Source of the DNA: JANNNF01 sp963772935
GTDB lineage: Bacteria; Pseudomonadota; Alphaproteobacteria; Rhodobacterales; Rhodobacteraceae
Assembly (NCBI GenBank): GCA_963772935.1
Contig: CAVYZK010000004.1
Coordinates: 516,832 to 580,831 of the forward strand
Direction: 5' to 3'
Length of the DNA: 64,000 bases
Positions within the stretch are counted from its first letter, which is position 1; every line of letters starts with the position of its first letter. Below, in pieces: positions 54,995 through 64,000 of this stretch. Made by a program: the position numbers and the translations under genes. The notes under the pieces are model-generated. The model was not told the origin of the DNA. It worked only from the letters and a program-made list of their open reading frames with translations, and searched no databases.

Positions 54995-57309
54995 GGCGCT
55001 GCCGTCCCACGGCGGCCAGAACCCGCTCTGCCGTCGCAGGCGCGTCCAGCGCAGGGTAGACCGACCCATCCCCACACGCCGCCACCGCATCGCTCAGCGC
55101 CATCAGCGCCGATATCCCCAGCATCAGCGGCGGCTCGCCCACCGCCTTGGATTTGCCCACCGTATCCTCGCGGTTGGGCCGCCCCCACAGGGCCACGTTG
55201 AACACCCGGGGCCGGTCCGAACAGGCGGGGATCTTGTAGGTGCTGGGCGCATGGGTCCGCAGATCGCCCTTTGCGTCCCAGACCAACTCCTCGGTGGTCA
55301 GCCAGCCCGCGCCCTGCACATAAGCCCCCTCGATCTGCCCGATATCCAGCGCCGGGTTCAGGCTGGTGCCGGTGTCATGCAGGATATCCGCCCGCAAGAT
55401 GCGGTTCTCGCCGGTCAGCGTGTCAATCACCACCTCGGTCACCGCCGCACCATAGGCGAAATACAGGAACGGCCGCCCCGTCCCGTCGACCCGGTCCCAC
55501 ACGATCTTGGGCGTCGCATAAAACCCGGTTGATGACAGCGACACCCGCGCCTGATAGGCCCAACCCGCCACCTGCGGCAAAGCCATACGCCTCGCCGCCC
55601 ACATGCACCAACCCGCCCGCAAAGCGCACCTCCGCCGGTGCGTCACGCCATGCTTGCCCGCCAGAAACTCCGCCATCCGGTCCTGGATCGTGTCACAGGC
55701 CGCCTTCGCCGCCATCCCGTTCAGGTCCGACCCGGAACTTGCCGCCGTTGCCGACGTGTTGGGCACCTTGCCAGTATCCGTCGCGGTGATCTTCACCAGC
55801 CCGCATCGACACCGAACCCCGACGCCGCCACCTGCGCGACCTTCTGGAACAGGCCTTGCCCCATTTCGGTGCCGCCGTGATTCAGATGGATCGAGCCATC
55901 CTGATAGACATGCACCAGCGCCCCGGCCTGATTAAGCCACGTCAGCGTAAAAGATATCCCGAACTTGACCGGCGTCAGCGCAATCCCACGCTTCAGCATT
56001 GGACTGATGGCATTCCACGCCGCAATCGCCGGCCCGCCGCGCCTGATAGTCCGACGATGCCTCCAGTGCCGCCACCAGACTCATGCAGGATGAAATCCTC
56101 CACCGGCATATGGTAGGGCGTCGTCTGCAACCTCTTTTGCTGTCCCTGATATTCCCGCCGGCAGGTCCATCTCATCGCCATCTCCGCGTAGAAATTCACC
56201 CGCCGCACCGAGAGAGGATCCCGCCCGAGCGCAAAGGCCACATGATCCATCACCCGTTCCACGCCCAACATACCCTGCGGGCCGCCAAAGCCGCGATATG
56301 CGGTGGCGGATTGGGTGTTGGTGCGCAAGCGGTGGCTTTCGATCCGGATGTGGGCAGGTGATAGGCATTGTCGGCATGAAGCATGGCCCGGTCGGCTACC
56401 GGCAGGGAAAGATCCTGCGCCCAGCCACAGCGGACCAGCTGCGAGAACTCCACCCCCAGCACCCGACCCTGATCGACGCCAACGCGGTAGTTGATGCGGA
56501 AATCATGGCGCTTGCCGGTGATCATCATGTCATCGTCGCGGTCATACCGCATCTTGCCGGGCGCCCGTGCCGGGCCGCCACAGCGCAAGCGATCGCCAAG
56601 GCATTGCCCTGGCTTTCTCGCCAAAACCGCCGCCCATGCGCCGCACTTCAACCCGCACCGCATTCATCGGCAGGACCAAGGGCTTCGGCCACCTTGTGCT
56701 GAATTTCGGTCGGATGCTGGGTGGACGAATGCACCAGGATATCGCCGCCTTCTACCGGCAGGCAGGCGGCGACCTGACCTTCGAGGTAAAAATGTTCCTG
56801 CCCGCCCACTTCAAGGCTGCCCTCGATCACATGCGGGGAGGCGGAAATGGCTGCCCCGCATCGCCCTTGGCCCAGATCACCGGGCCCGACTTCAAAGCGG
56901 CTATTGGCGGCCAGCGCATCATCGACAGTCAGAAGGGCGGGCAGTTCGGTGTAGGTGATCTTGCCCAGGCGCGCGGCTTTGCGGGCGGCAAGGTGGCTGT
57001 CGGCCACAACCAGAAAGATCGGCTGGCCGACGTAATGAACCTTTTCGACGGCCAGCAACGGCTCGTCATGGATCGACGGGCTGCAATCGGGCAGGTCGGG
57101 AAAATCGGCAGCGTCATAGACGGCGACGACGCCGGGGGCCGCGCGCACAGCCGCCAGATCAACAGACGTGATCTCACCATGTGCAAGGGTCGACATGCCA
57201 AAGGCCAGATGCAGCGCATTGCCGGCAGGGGTATGTCGTCGACATAGCGCGCAGCACCGGTCACATGCAGCGGCGCCGCGTCATGGGGCAGGGGGTGGCC
57301 AACGCTCAT
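54987..57309 (-). pseudogene. xdhB: xanthine dehydrogenase molybdopterin-binding subunit XdhB (multiple frameshifts)
   Basis: The span equals about 774 codons, normal for XdhB, but is readable only in pieces. N-terminus MSVGHPLPHDAAPLHVTGAA from ATG 57309 (site GGAGG); then HGEITSVDLAAVRAAPGVVA and VGGQEHFYLEGQVAACLPVE; then RYDRDDDMMITGKRHDFRIN; and finally TGFYATPKIVWDRVDGTG to VGEPPLMLGISALMALSDA. At least six one-base shifts, both gains and losses (e.g. a missing base near 57225). Because lengths and order are preserved, errors are likelier than decay. It oxidises hypoxanthine/xanthine at a Mo center. Confidence 0.82.
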
Positions 57310-58715
57310 GGCGGCACCTCCAGCACGGATACGGGCACCCCGTCCAGATCATGAAAATACCGCGGTCAGCATGTTCTGCGCGACCGTCAGCCGGTAGGCG
57401 GCGGAGGCGCGCATGTCGGTCATCGGGTGAAATCCTCCGCCATGCAGGGGCGGAGGCGGCGATGCTGGTCAGGCCGAAGGCCTGACCGTCAGCGCCGCCT
57501 CTGCGCTGCGCTCGCGCGTTTGGGCGTGCCCGCCATACCGCCAAAGGCAATGCGCGCCTGCGGTGACGATGCCATCCGTCACGGTCAGGTTGAAGCAGCC
57601 GCAGACCGCGGAGATATCCTGATCAAAGCGTTTCGACATTTTGTAGCAGCGCAGGTCGGCGCATGGGCCGGGATGGTCACGGCCTCGACAAACTCGCCGG
57701 GCTGGCGGTCTTGTTTGCGGTAGTCAAGGAAGAAATCCTCAAGCGGCATCTCGCGGCGTGTATCGACCCCGGCGCAGATGCAGCGTGGCCCCAAGGGCGA
57801 TCAGCGCGGGCGGGCCGTCGCCGATGGGCGGCAGCCGTTGGCGATATTGCCGCCGATGGTCGCGGCGTTGCGCACCTGCACCGAGGCATAACGGCGCAGC
57901 AGTTCGGCAAAGCTCGGGTGGAGCTGGGCGATCGCCTCCCGGAGATCGGTGATCGTCACGCCTGCCGCGAATGCGCAGGTGTCGCCCTGAGTTCGATGTT
58001 TTGCAGATCCTCGACGCCGTTCAGAAAGCCACCGGGTGCCGGAAGTCGCGCAGTTGCTTGGTCACCCACAGGCCCACATCCGTCGCCCCGGCGATCAGGG
58101 TGGCATCCGGGTGGCGGGGTACCACTGCGCCAGTTCGTCGGTGGTTCGCGGGCGGACAGCGGCGCCGGGGGGCGGTCTGCTCCCCGGACCCTCCGAGGAT
58201 AGTTTCGCACAAGATCAGATGGGAGTCATCGTGGCCATCCAGTCGGGCACCGGGGCAGCCTGCGCGGCCTCTGCCGCGCGGATGATCGGGGCATAGCCCG
58301 TGCAGCGGCACAGGTTGCCCGCAAGCTGGTCGTCATGGTCGGTGCGACCGTTCTTGTGCGCCACCGCCATCGACACGATGAACCCCGGCGTGCAGAAGCC
58401 GCATTGGCTGCCGTGATGGTCGACCATCGCCGATTGCACCGGGTGGGGCTCGCCCTTGGGCCCGGCGATACCTTCGACCGTGCGCACCGCCTTGCCGTGC
58501 AGTTGCGGCAGGAACAGGATGCAGGCGTTCAGCGCGCGGCTGCCCGCGGCGTCGGTGACCATGACCGTGCAGGCCCCGCAATCGCCCTCGTTGCAGCCCT
58601 CCTTGGTGCCGTTCAGCCCGCGGTGTTCACGCAACCAGTCCAGCAACGTCCGGGTGCGGGTTTCTCCGTCGACCCGCACGGGCGCTCCGTTCAGCAGAAA
58701 CGCTGATTTCGGCAC
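57306..58715 (-). pseudogene. xdhA: xanthine dehydrogenase Fe-S/FAD subunit XdhA (multiple frameshifts)
   Basis: GTG start at 58715 (MPKSAFLLNGAPVRVDGE) with AGGA upstream. The first about 165 residues are clean: two [2Fe-2S] sites in GCNEGDCGACTV and QCGFCTPGF with NLCRCTGYAP. The FAD domain follows only in fragments (PDATLIAGATDVGLWVTKQ, then pieces with LNGVEDLQNIELRATPA) over several frames. The true stop (LEVPP) overlaps the xdhB start by ATGA at 57306-57309. Total length about 470 codons is as expected. First gene of the xdhABC-ABC importer operon. Confidence 0.83.
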
Positions 58716-58947
58716 ATGTCAAATCCTGCCGCTGTCTCCCCTTGAGTGCCAAGTGCGGACCCGCCCGATGCGGCGTAAAGCGGGTTCGCTGGCAGTTCCT
58801 GGCCTTGGGCTTGTCACCGTGATCGAGCCTGCGCGGTGCAATTTCCGGCAAGCACTACCTTTCGGATAATCTTGGAAGCAGTTTCAGGAAATGCCTGCAA
58901 AATCACGCGGCCTTTCGCAGAAGCCGCCACTGATCTAGGCTGTCGCC
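58716..58947. promoter_or_regulatory. divergent region between xdhA and dnaE
   Basis: About 230 bases between the xdhA GTG and the dnaE ATG. It should contain the promoter of the long xdh-ABC operon. No recognisable operator; sequence accuracy here is doubtful. Confidence 0.35.
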
Positions 58948-61900
58948 ATGCAGCCCAAAACGCAAGCCCCCCGATTCTACCACCTGCGGGTCCACACCGA
59001 ACATTCCCTGCCGGAGGGCGCTGTTCCGGTGCAATCGCTGATCAAGCTGTGCGCGGCCGCGAAAATGCCCGCTGTCGCCGTGACCGACACCAACACGTCT
59101 GCTCATTGGAATTTTCGGTCTATGCAGGGCGCAGGCCTGTAACTCATCGTCGGCTGCCAAGTGTCACTGATGCCGACCCGGCAGGCCCCGGCGAACGCCC
59201 GCGCCCTGCCCGCGCCCGTCGTGCTGCTGGCCCAGTCCGAGGCCGGGTATATGAACCTGATGAAGCTGAACTGGTCCTCTACATCGGCAAAGGCGGCCAA
59301 CTTCCGCAGGTGACGCTTGACGAACTGGCAACGTATTCGGCGGGCCTCATCTGCCCTACCTGGTCGGCCCCGATGGCCCGTTCGGCGAGTTCTGGCGGCA
59401 GGGCAGGGGCCCAAGGCCGGAGCTGCTTACCCGTTTGTCCGAAATTTACCCTGACCGCCTCTATGTCGAACTGCAACGCCACCCCGGCGAGGCGGTCGTC
59501 TGCCCGAGGCCGAGGCCGCGTCTGAACGCGGGTCAGTCGAGTTGGCCTATGCCATGGGCCTGCCGCTGGTCGCGACCAACGATGTCTATTTCCCCAAGGC
59601 CGACATGTACGAGGCCCATGATGACATCCTTATTTGCATCCCGAAGGGGCCTATGTGGACCAGCAGGCCCCCCGCCGCCGCCTGACCCCGCAGCATTACT
59701 TCAAATCCGAAGCCGAGATGTGCGCCCTGTTCGCCGATCTGCCCGAGGCGTTGGAAACACCGTAATCGCCCGCCGCTGCGCCTTTGCCACCTACAAGCGC
59801 AACCCGATCCTGCCGAAATTCGCCGATGACGAGGTGAACGAATTGCGCCGTCAGGCCAACGCAGGCTTGCAGGACGCCCGAAAATCATTCCCCATTCCGT
59901 GACGCCCGAGGAATATCAGGCGCGCTTGGATTTTGAGCTGGGGATCATCGAGAAGATGGGCTTCCCCGGCTATTTCCTGATTGTGGCCGATTTCATCAAA
60001 TGGGCCAAGGATCAGGGTATTCCGGTCGGGCCGGGCCGGGGGTCAGGGGCGGGCAGTCTGGTCGCCTATGCGTTGACGATCACCGACCTTGACCCTTTGC
60101 GCTATGCCCTGCTGTTCGAACGGTTTGAGCAACCCGAACGGGTTTCCATGCCCGACTTCGACATCGACTTCTGCATGGACCGCCGCCAAGAGGTGATCGA
60201 ATACGTTCAGGCCAAATACGGGCGCGACAAGGTGGCGGATCATCACCTTTGGCGCGCTGCTGTCCAAGGCCGCTGTGCGCGATGTGGGACGGGTTTTGCA
60301 AATGTCTTACGGGCAAGTGGACCGCCTGTCCAGATGATCCCGGTGGAAGGGGTCAAACCTGTCAGCATTGTCAAGGCCTTGGCCCATGAACCCCGCCTGC
60401 GCGAAGCTACCAAAGAGGAAGTGGTGAAACGCCTGCTCGACTATGCCCAACAGGTCGAAGGCCTGCTGCGCAACGCATCCACCCATGCCGCTGGCGTGGT
60501 GATCGGCGACCGCCCGCTGGAACGAAGTCGGCGCCGCCAAATCAGCACCAGTTCGACATGCCCGCCACCCAGTTCAACATGAAATGGGTGGAGGCGGCGG
60601 GCCTCGTGAAGTTCGACTTTCTGGTCAAAACCCTGACCGTGATCCAGAACGCGATGGACCTGCTGTCTTTGCGGGGCATCACATTCGACATCAACCTGAT
60701 CCCGCTGGACGACAAGCCGTCCTATGACCTGTACGCCGCCGCCAAAACCGTTGCGGTGTTTCAGGTGGAATTCCTTGCACGACGGACGCCCTGCGCCGGA
60801 TGAAACCGACCTGCATCGAGGATATCGTGGCCCTTGTGGCCCTGTACCGCCCCGGCCCGATGGGGAAAACATCCCCGCCTATTGCGAGGTCAAGAACGGC
60901 CTGCGCGATCTGGAATCGATCCACCCGACCATCGACCATATTCTGGCGGAAACCCAAGGCACGCCACCCCGGCTCGACGAGAACAGGCGCGACATCGAGG
61001 TCACGGCGATCGCGGGCAACGCGGCACCATGGGTAAAAAGATCGCCGCCGAGATGGCGAAGGAACGCCCCAAGTTCGTTGAAGGGGCCGCCAAGACCCAC
61101 AACGTGCCCAAGGAAAAGGTAGTGTGCTTCTGACCTGCTGGAGAAATTCGCCAACTACGGTTTCAACAAATCCACGCCGCCGCCTATGCCGTGGTCAGCT
61201 ATCAAACCGCGTATCTGAAGGCCAACTACCGTTAGAATCGATGGCCGCTGTGATGAACTGCGACCTGCATCTGACCGAAAAGCTGGCGGTCTATAAGCGC
61301 GAGGTAGACAAGCTGGGCATCAAGACGATTGCCCCTTGCGTCAATTCCAGCCTTGCCACCTTTACCGTGCGCGAAGGGGCCGTGGTCTACGGGCTCGGCG
61401 CGTTGAAAAACGTCGGCGTCGAGGCGATGAAGCTGATCGTCGAGGCCCTGGTGCTGGAAAACCCTTTGCCACCCTGTTCGATTTCGCCCGCCGGGTGGAT
61501 ATGAAACGCATCGGCAAACGCCCGCTGGAAATGTCGGCCCCTGCGCCGGGGCGTTCGACGTGCTGGACCCGAACCGCGCCCGGGTGTTTGAGGCGCTGGA
61601 CGCGCTGGTGGGGTTTTCCGCCGCGATACATCGAGGCGAAATCGTCCAATCAGGTCAGCCTGTTCGGCGAGGCCGGGGCCGATATCCCCGAACCGCGCGT
61701 GCCCTTCCGCGACGACTGGCAGCCGGTGGAACGGCTGGGCCATGAACATCAGGCGGTGGGGTTCTACCTGTCGGGCCACCCGTTGGACGACTACATGTCG
61801 GCGCTGCGACGCAAGATATGGGAAGACGCTGGCCGAGATCACCAAACTGGCCGAACGCGGGCCGCTGATCGCCAAGATCGCAGGGTCAGTCTCGGCCAAA

Positions 61901-62350
61901 CAGGAACGCAAATCGGCCGAGCGACTGTTCGCCCTTCTGGTTCCGCCGTCCGACCCCACCGGGCTATATGAGGTGACGGTATTCTCCGACGTGCTGGAAG
62001 CCAGCCGCGAGTTTCTCGAACCGGGCCGCAACGTGGTGCTGACGGTCAGCGACCCGGATGGTGACGGTGTCAAACTGCTCGCCAACGCAGTGCAGCCGAT
62101 TGACACCGTAGCCGATCAGGCCTTGCGCAGCCAACTGCGCATCCACCTGAACCACCCCGGCGCCATCCCGTCGCTCGCGACCCTGCTGGGTCAGGTACAA
62201 GGCCGCAACAAGGCCAGCATCACCCTGTGCATCCCCGGCGACTATGGCCGCGAGATCGACGTGAAACTGCCCCAGCCCTACCCGGTCACCCCGCAAATCC
62301 GCGGCGCGATCAAGGCGATGCAAGGCGTGATGATGGTCGAGGAGGTCTAG
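58948..62350 (+). pseudogene. dnaE: DNA polymerase III subunit alpha DnaE (many frameshifts, probably sequence errors)
   Basis: The replicative polymerase, reconstructed from pieces over about 1134 codons (family about 1150-1180). PHP start RFYHLRVHTEHSLPEGAVPV; the catalytic aspartates in MPDFDIDFCMDRRQEVIEYV; MIPVEGVKPVSIVKALAHEP; EGLLRNASTHAAGVVIGDR; EDIVALVALYRPGP; VGFYLSGHPLDDYM; OB-fold YEVTVFSDVLEASREFL; end MQGVMMVEEV. At least ten frame changes, and a section near 60960-61030 (expected VYQEQVMQIA) is corrupted beyond a simple shift. The N-terminus is DnaE1-like, not ImuC/DnaE2. As dnaE is essential, a working copy must exist. Confidence 0.85.
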
Positions 62351-63408
62351 CGCCTGACCCACCCGCCCGCCAGTTTCGCCACCGTCACCGCCAGCACGAT
62401 CCGCGCCACGTGATGCACCGTCACATAGATCACGCTCATGTTCAGGCTCAGCGCGATCAGGCTCATCTCGGCCAACCCCCCGGTGCAGGCCGACAAATGC
62501 TGCGATCCGCGGCTGGCCTACTCCCGTACTCACGGCTTCGGCGGCAACACGAACGCCAGCCCCAACGCCGCCGCCCCGTTGATCAGCGCCAGCCGCCCCG
62601 CCCGCAGCAGCATCGCGTGATCCACCCCCGCGAACCGCGCCCCAAGCCCCGCGCCAAGCACCACCTGCGTCATCGCCACCATCCACCCCGGTGGCACCGC
62701 CTGCACCCAGCCCAAGCCATGCACCAGACCTGACACCGCAATCGGCCCCGGCGACGATCCACCCCTGGGGCAAGTGCAGCCACCATCACCACCACCACCC
62801 CCAACGCCACGCCAACGCCACCTCATGCAGCCCCAAGGGCACATTCGCCCCCACCATCTGCGCCCCCACGCCGACCCGACCGGGGCCCCCGTCAGCGCCC
62901 AGAAGATCATCGGCACGGTAATAGTCGTTAGGATCAGCCCGCAGAAACTGCAACACGGTCAGCAGCCGCACATCCGCGCCCGCCTCCTCGCCCAGTTGCA
63001 CCTACTTAACCAGTCCCCCCGGAATCGCCCCGAACAAGGCGTCAACCTTGCTCAGCCCCCCCCGGCGATAAATGGAAATACCCCAACCCATGCGCCAGCG
63101 GTACGAACACGCACAGCGCCAGCAGCGACGGCAGCCAGCCCAAGGCCTGCCCCGCACCCCGCAGGCGTGAACGCCCCGCCAATCGCCACCCCGATGATCG
63201 GCACAAAGCACTGGCGTAGTGGCGTCGGCAGCGTCACAGGCCGCCCCAAGGGCCGCAAACCTGCGGCCGCAATCCCCCCCGTCACCAGCAGCGACCCCAG
63301 CAGAAACCCAAGCGGCAGATGCGCCCACCACGCCGCAAACCCCGCCACCGTGGCCAGCACCAGCGTGATCGCCAGCGCCACCAGATCAACTCCCGCGATC
63401 TTCATCAT
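62347..63408 (-). pseudogene. AbrB-family membrane protein (multiple frameshifts)
   Basis: Span of about 354 codons, normal for the family. N-terminus from ATG 63408: VDLVALAITLVLATVAGFAA and LPLGFLLGSLLVTGGIAAAG; fragments with FVPIIGVAIGGAFTPA; C-terminal MSVIYVTVHHVARIVLAVTV ending GGWVRR. These multi-helix proteins ('AbrB duplication' type) have no established function. The stop overlaps that of convergent dnaE. The ATG follows the slyX stop by one base. Confidence 0.72.
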
Positions 63409-63409
63409 T

Positions 63410-63599
63410 CTACCAATGCGGCGGCGGTGCGTTGGCGGCAGGGGCCTCGCCCGCGTCCTCGCGCTCTGCCTCGCGCTGGGCCAGCAGGGCCACCATCCGG
63501 GTCAGGCGGTCCACCTTCGCGCCCCTGCGCCGTCACCACATCCGACAAATCCTCGACCGCGCGGATCAGATGCGCGATGCGTGTCTCAAGCTGTTCCAT
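63410..63599 (-). CDS. slyX: SlyX family protein (one frameshift)
   Basis: A 62-residue coiled-coil protein after repair: LETRIAHLIRAVEDLSDVVT, then AKVDRLTRMVALLAQREAE and the invariant C-terminal PPHW. The break lies in a G4 run after VVTAQG; with G3 the reading continues to TAG at 63410-63412. SlyX function is unknown. Confidence 0.72.
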
Positions 63600-63737
63600 G
63601 GCACCTGCCAATGCGACTATATCCGGCCTTTCGTTCCCATCCGCCCGCCAGTTAACCAGTCCCCGTGCTTGCCCCCCCCCCGGTCCTTCGGTAAAGGGGC
63701 CAAGACCCCGGACAGAGCGACCGCACAGGAAGACCCG

Positions 63738-64000
63738 ATGGCACAGGACAAGACCCGCCGCCCGCAGGCTGAAACGCCCAAGCTGTCCGCGATTACTTCG
63801 GCGCCGATGTGACCGAACGCAAGGCGATGCTCGACGCGATTGCCGAGGCTCACCACCGTTATGGCTTTGATCCGCTGGAAACGTCTGCCGTGGAGACGGT
63901 CGAGGCTTTCTTCGGCAAGTTCCTGCCCGACGTGGACCGCCCGAATGAAGGCGTGTTCGCCTGGGCAAGAGGATGACAAAGACTGGCTCGCCCTGCGCTA
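63738..64000 (+). CDS. hisS: histidyl-tRNA synthetase HisS (N-terminus; frameshifted, cut by window edge)
   Basis: MAQDKTRRPQAETPK from ATG 63738, then in another frame VRDYFGADVTERKAMLDAIA, HHRYGFDPLETSAVETVEAF, KFLPDVDRPNEGVFAW and, after further breaks, DWLALRY at the edge. These match the class II aminoacyl-tRNA synthetase start of HisS (motif 1 region). A run of ten C at 63672-63681 lies upstream. Essential gene, so the shifts are probably sequence errors. Confidence 0.8.

Noticed and set aside
58948..62350. ImuC/DnaE2 error-prone polymerase instead of DnaE1
   Set aside because: The N-terminal block HLRVHTEHSLPEGAVPV and the C-terminal OB-fold and tail are of the replicative DnaE type; no imuA/imuB adjacent.

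Overview
The window looks like a chromosomal segment of a Rhodobacterales (Paracoccaceae, 'Rhodobacter-like') alphaproteobacterium. Evidence: high GC with strong third-position bias, the fabI-fabB-fabA cluster divergent from an Irr-type Fur regulator, a plant-type glutamate-cysteine ligase, a fused MrpAB antiporter subunit, an Frc-type sugar ABC transporter with a ROK regulator, and a tRNA-Glu of alphaproteobacterial type. The genus cannot be read from the sequence.

Layout. 0-2.5 kb: the end of a C5-cytosine DNA methyltransferase, a membrane-anchored intradiol dioxygenase-like protein and a VOC protein. 2.6-6.3 kb: fabI, fabB and fabA (leftward) with irr divergent; a low-GC short ORF sits between fabB and fabA. 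6.4-8 kb: a transglutaminase-like protein and a fasciclin protein. 8-17.7 kb: a leftward surface-adhesion island, made of a Csu/spore-coat-U chaperone-usher cluster (pilin, one-domain chaperone, usher, tip protein) and a 1634-residue RTX repeat protein. 18-22 kb: an MltB-like lytic transglycosylase, tRNA-Glu, ynfA, and a LysR regulator divergent from puuD (urate hydroxylase). 22-28.3 kb: an OmpA-family protein, ubiA, rsmE and gshA. 28.3-34.8 kb: a low-GC gap with hairpins, then plsY, pyrC, three small membrane-protein genes, pyrB, and a divergent uracil-DNA glycosylase-like gene followed by moaB. 35.4-37 kb: a DsbD N-domain protein and an AlgH/YqgE protein. 37-41.5 kb: a ROK regulator divergent from frcBCA. 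41.6-47.3 kb: a six-gene Mrp Na+/H+ antiporter operon (A/B fusion, C, D, E, F, G). 47.3-49.2 kb: a GH25 lipoprotein and an FAD oxidoreductase. 49.3-58.7 kb: one long leftward operon, xdhA-xdhB-xdhC plus a complete BMP-type ABC importer. It joins xanthine dehydrogenase to its probable purine uptake system; with puuD this gives a hypoxanthine/xanthine/urate theme. 58.9-64 kb: dnaE, a convergent abrB-like membrane gene with slyX, and the start of hisS.

Sequence quality matters for reading this window. Between 8 and 55 kb, ten otherwise intact genes are interrupted by twelve single-base shifts. Each is repaired by removing ONE base, nearly always from a short homopolymer. From about 54.9 kb to the right end the frames break every few hundred bases with both insertions and deletions, including in dnaE and hisS, which are essential. 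I therefore read these breaks mainly as sequencing/assembly errors, not gene decay; spans are given for the reconstructed genes.

I did not find a convincing undescribed system. The most useful leads are the xdh/ABC operon, the one-domain pilus chaperone, the low-GC insert between fabB and fabA, the ROK operator, and paired perfect palindromes inside the ABC operon.
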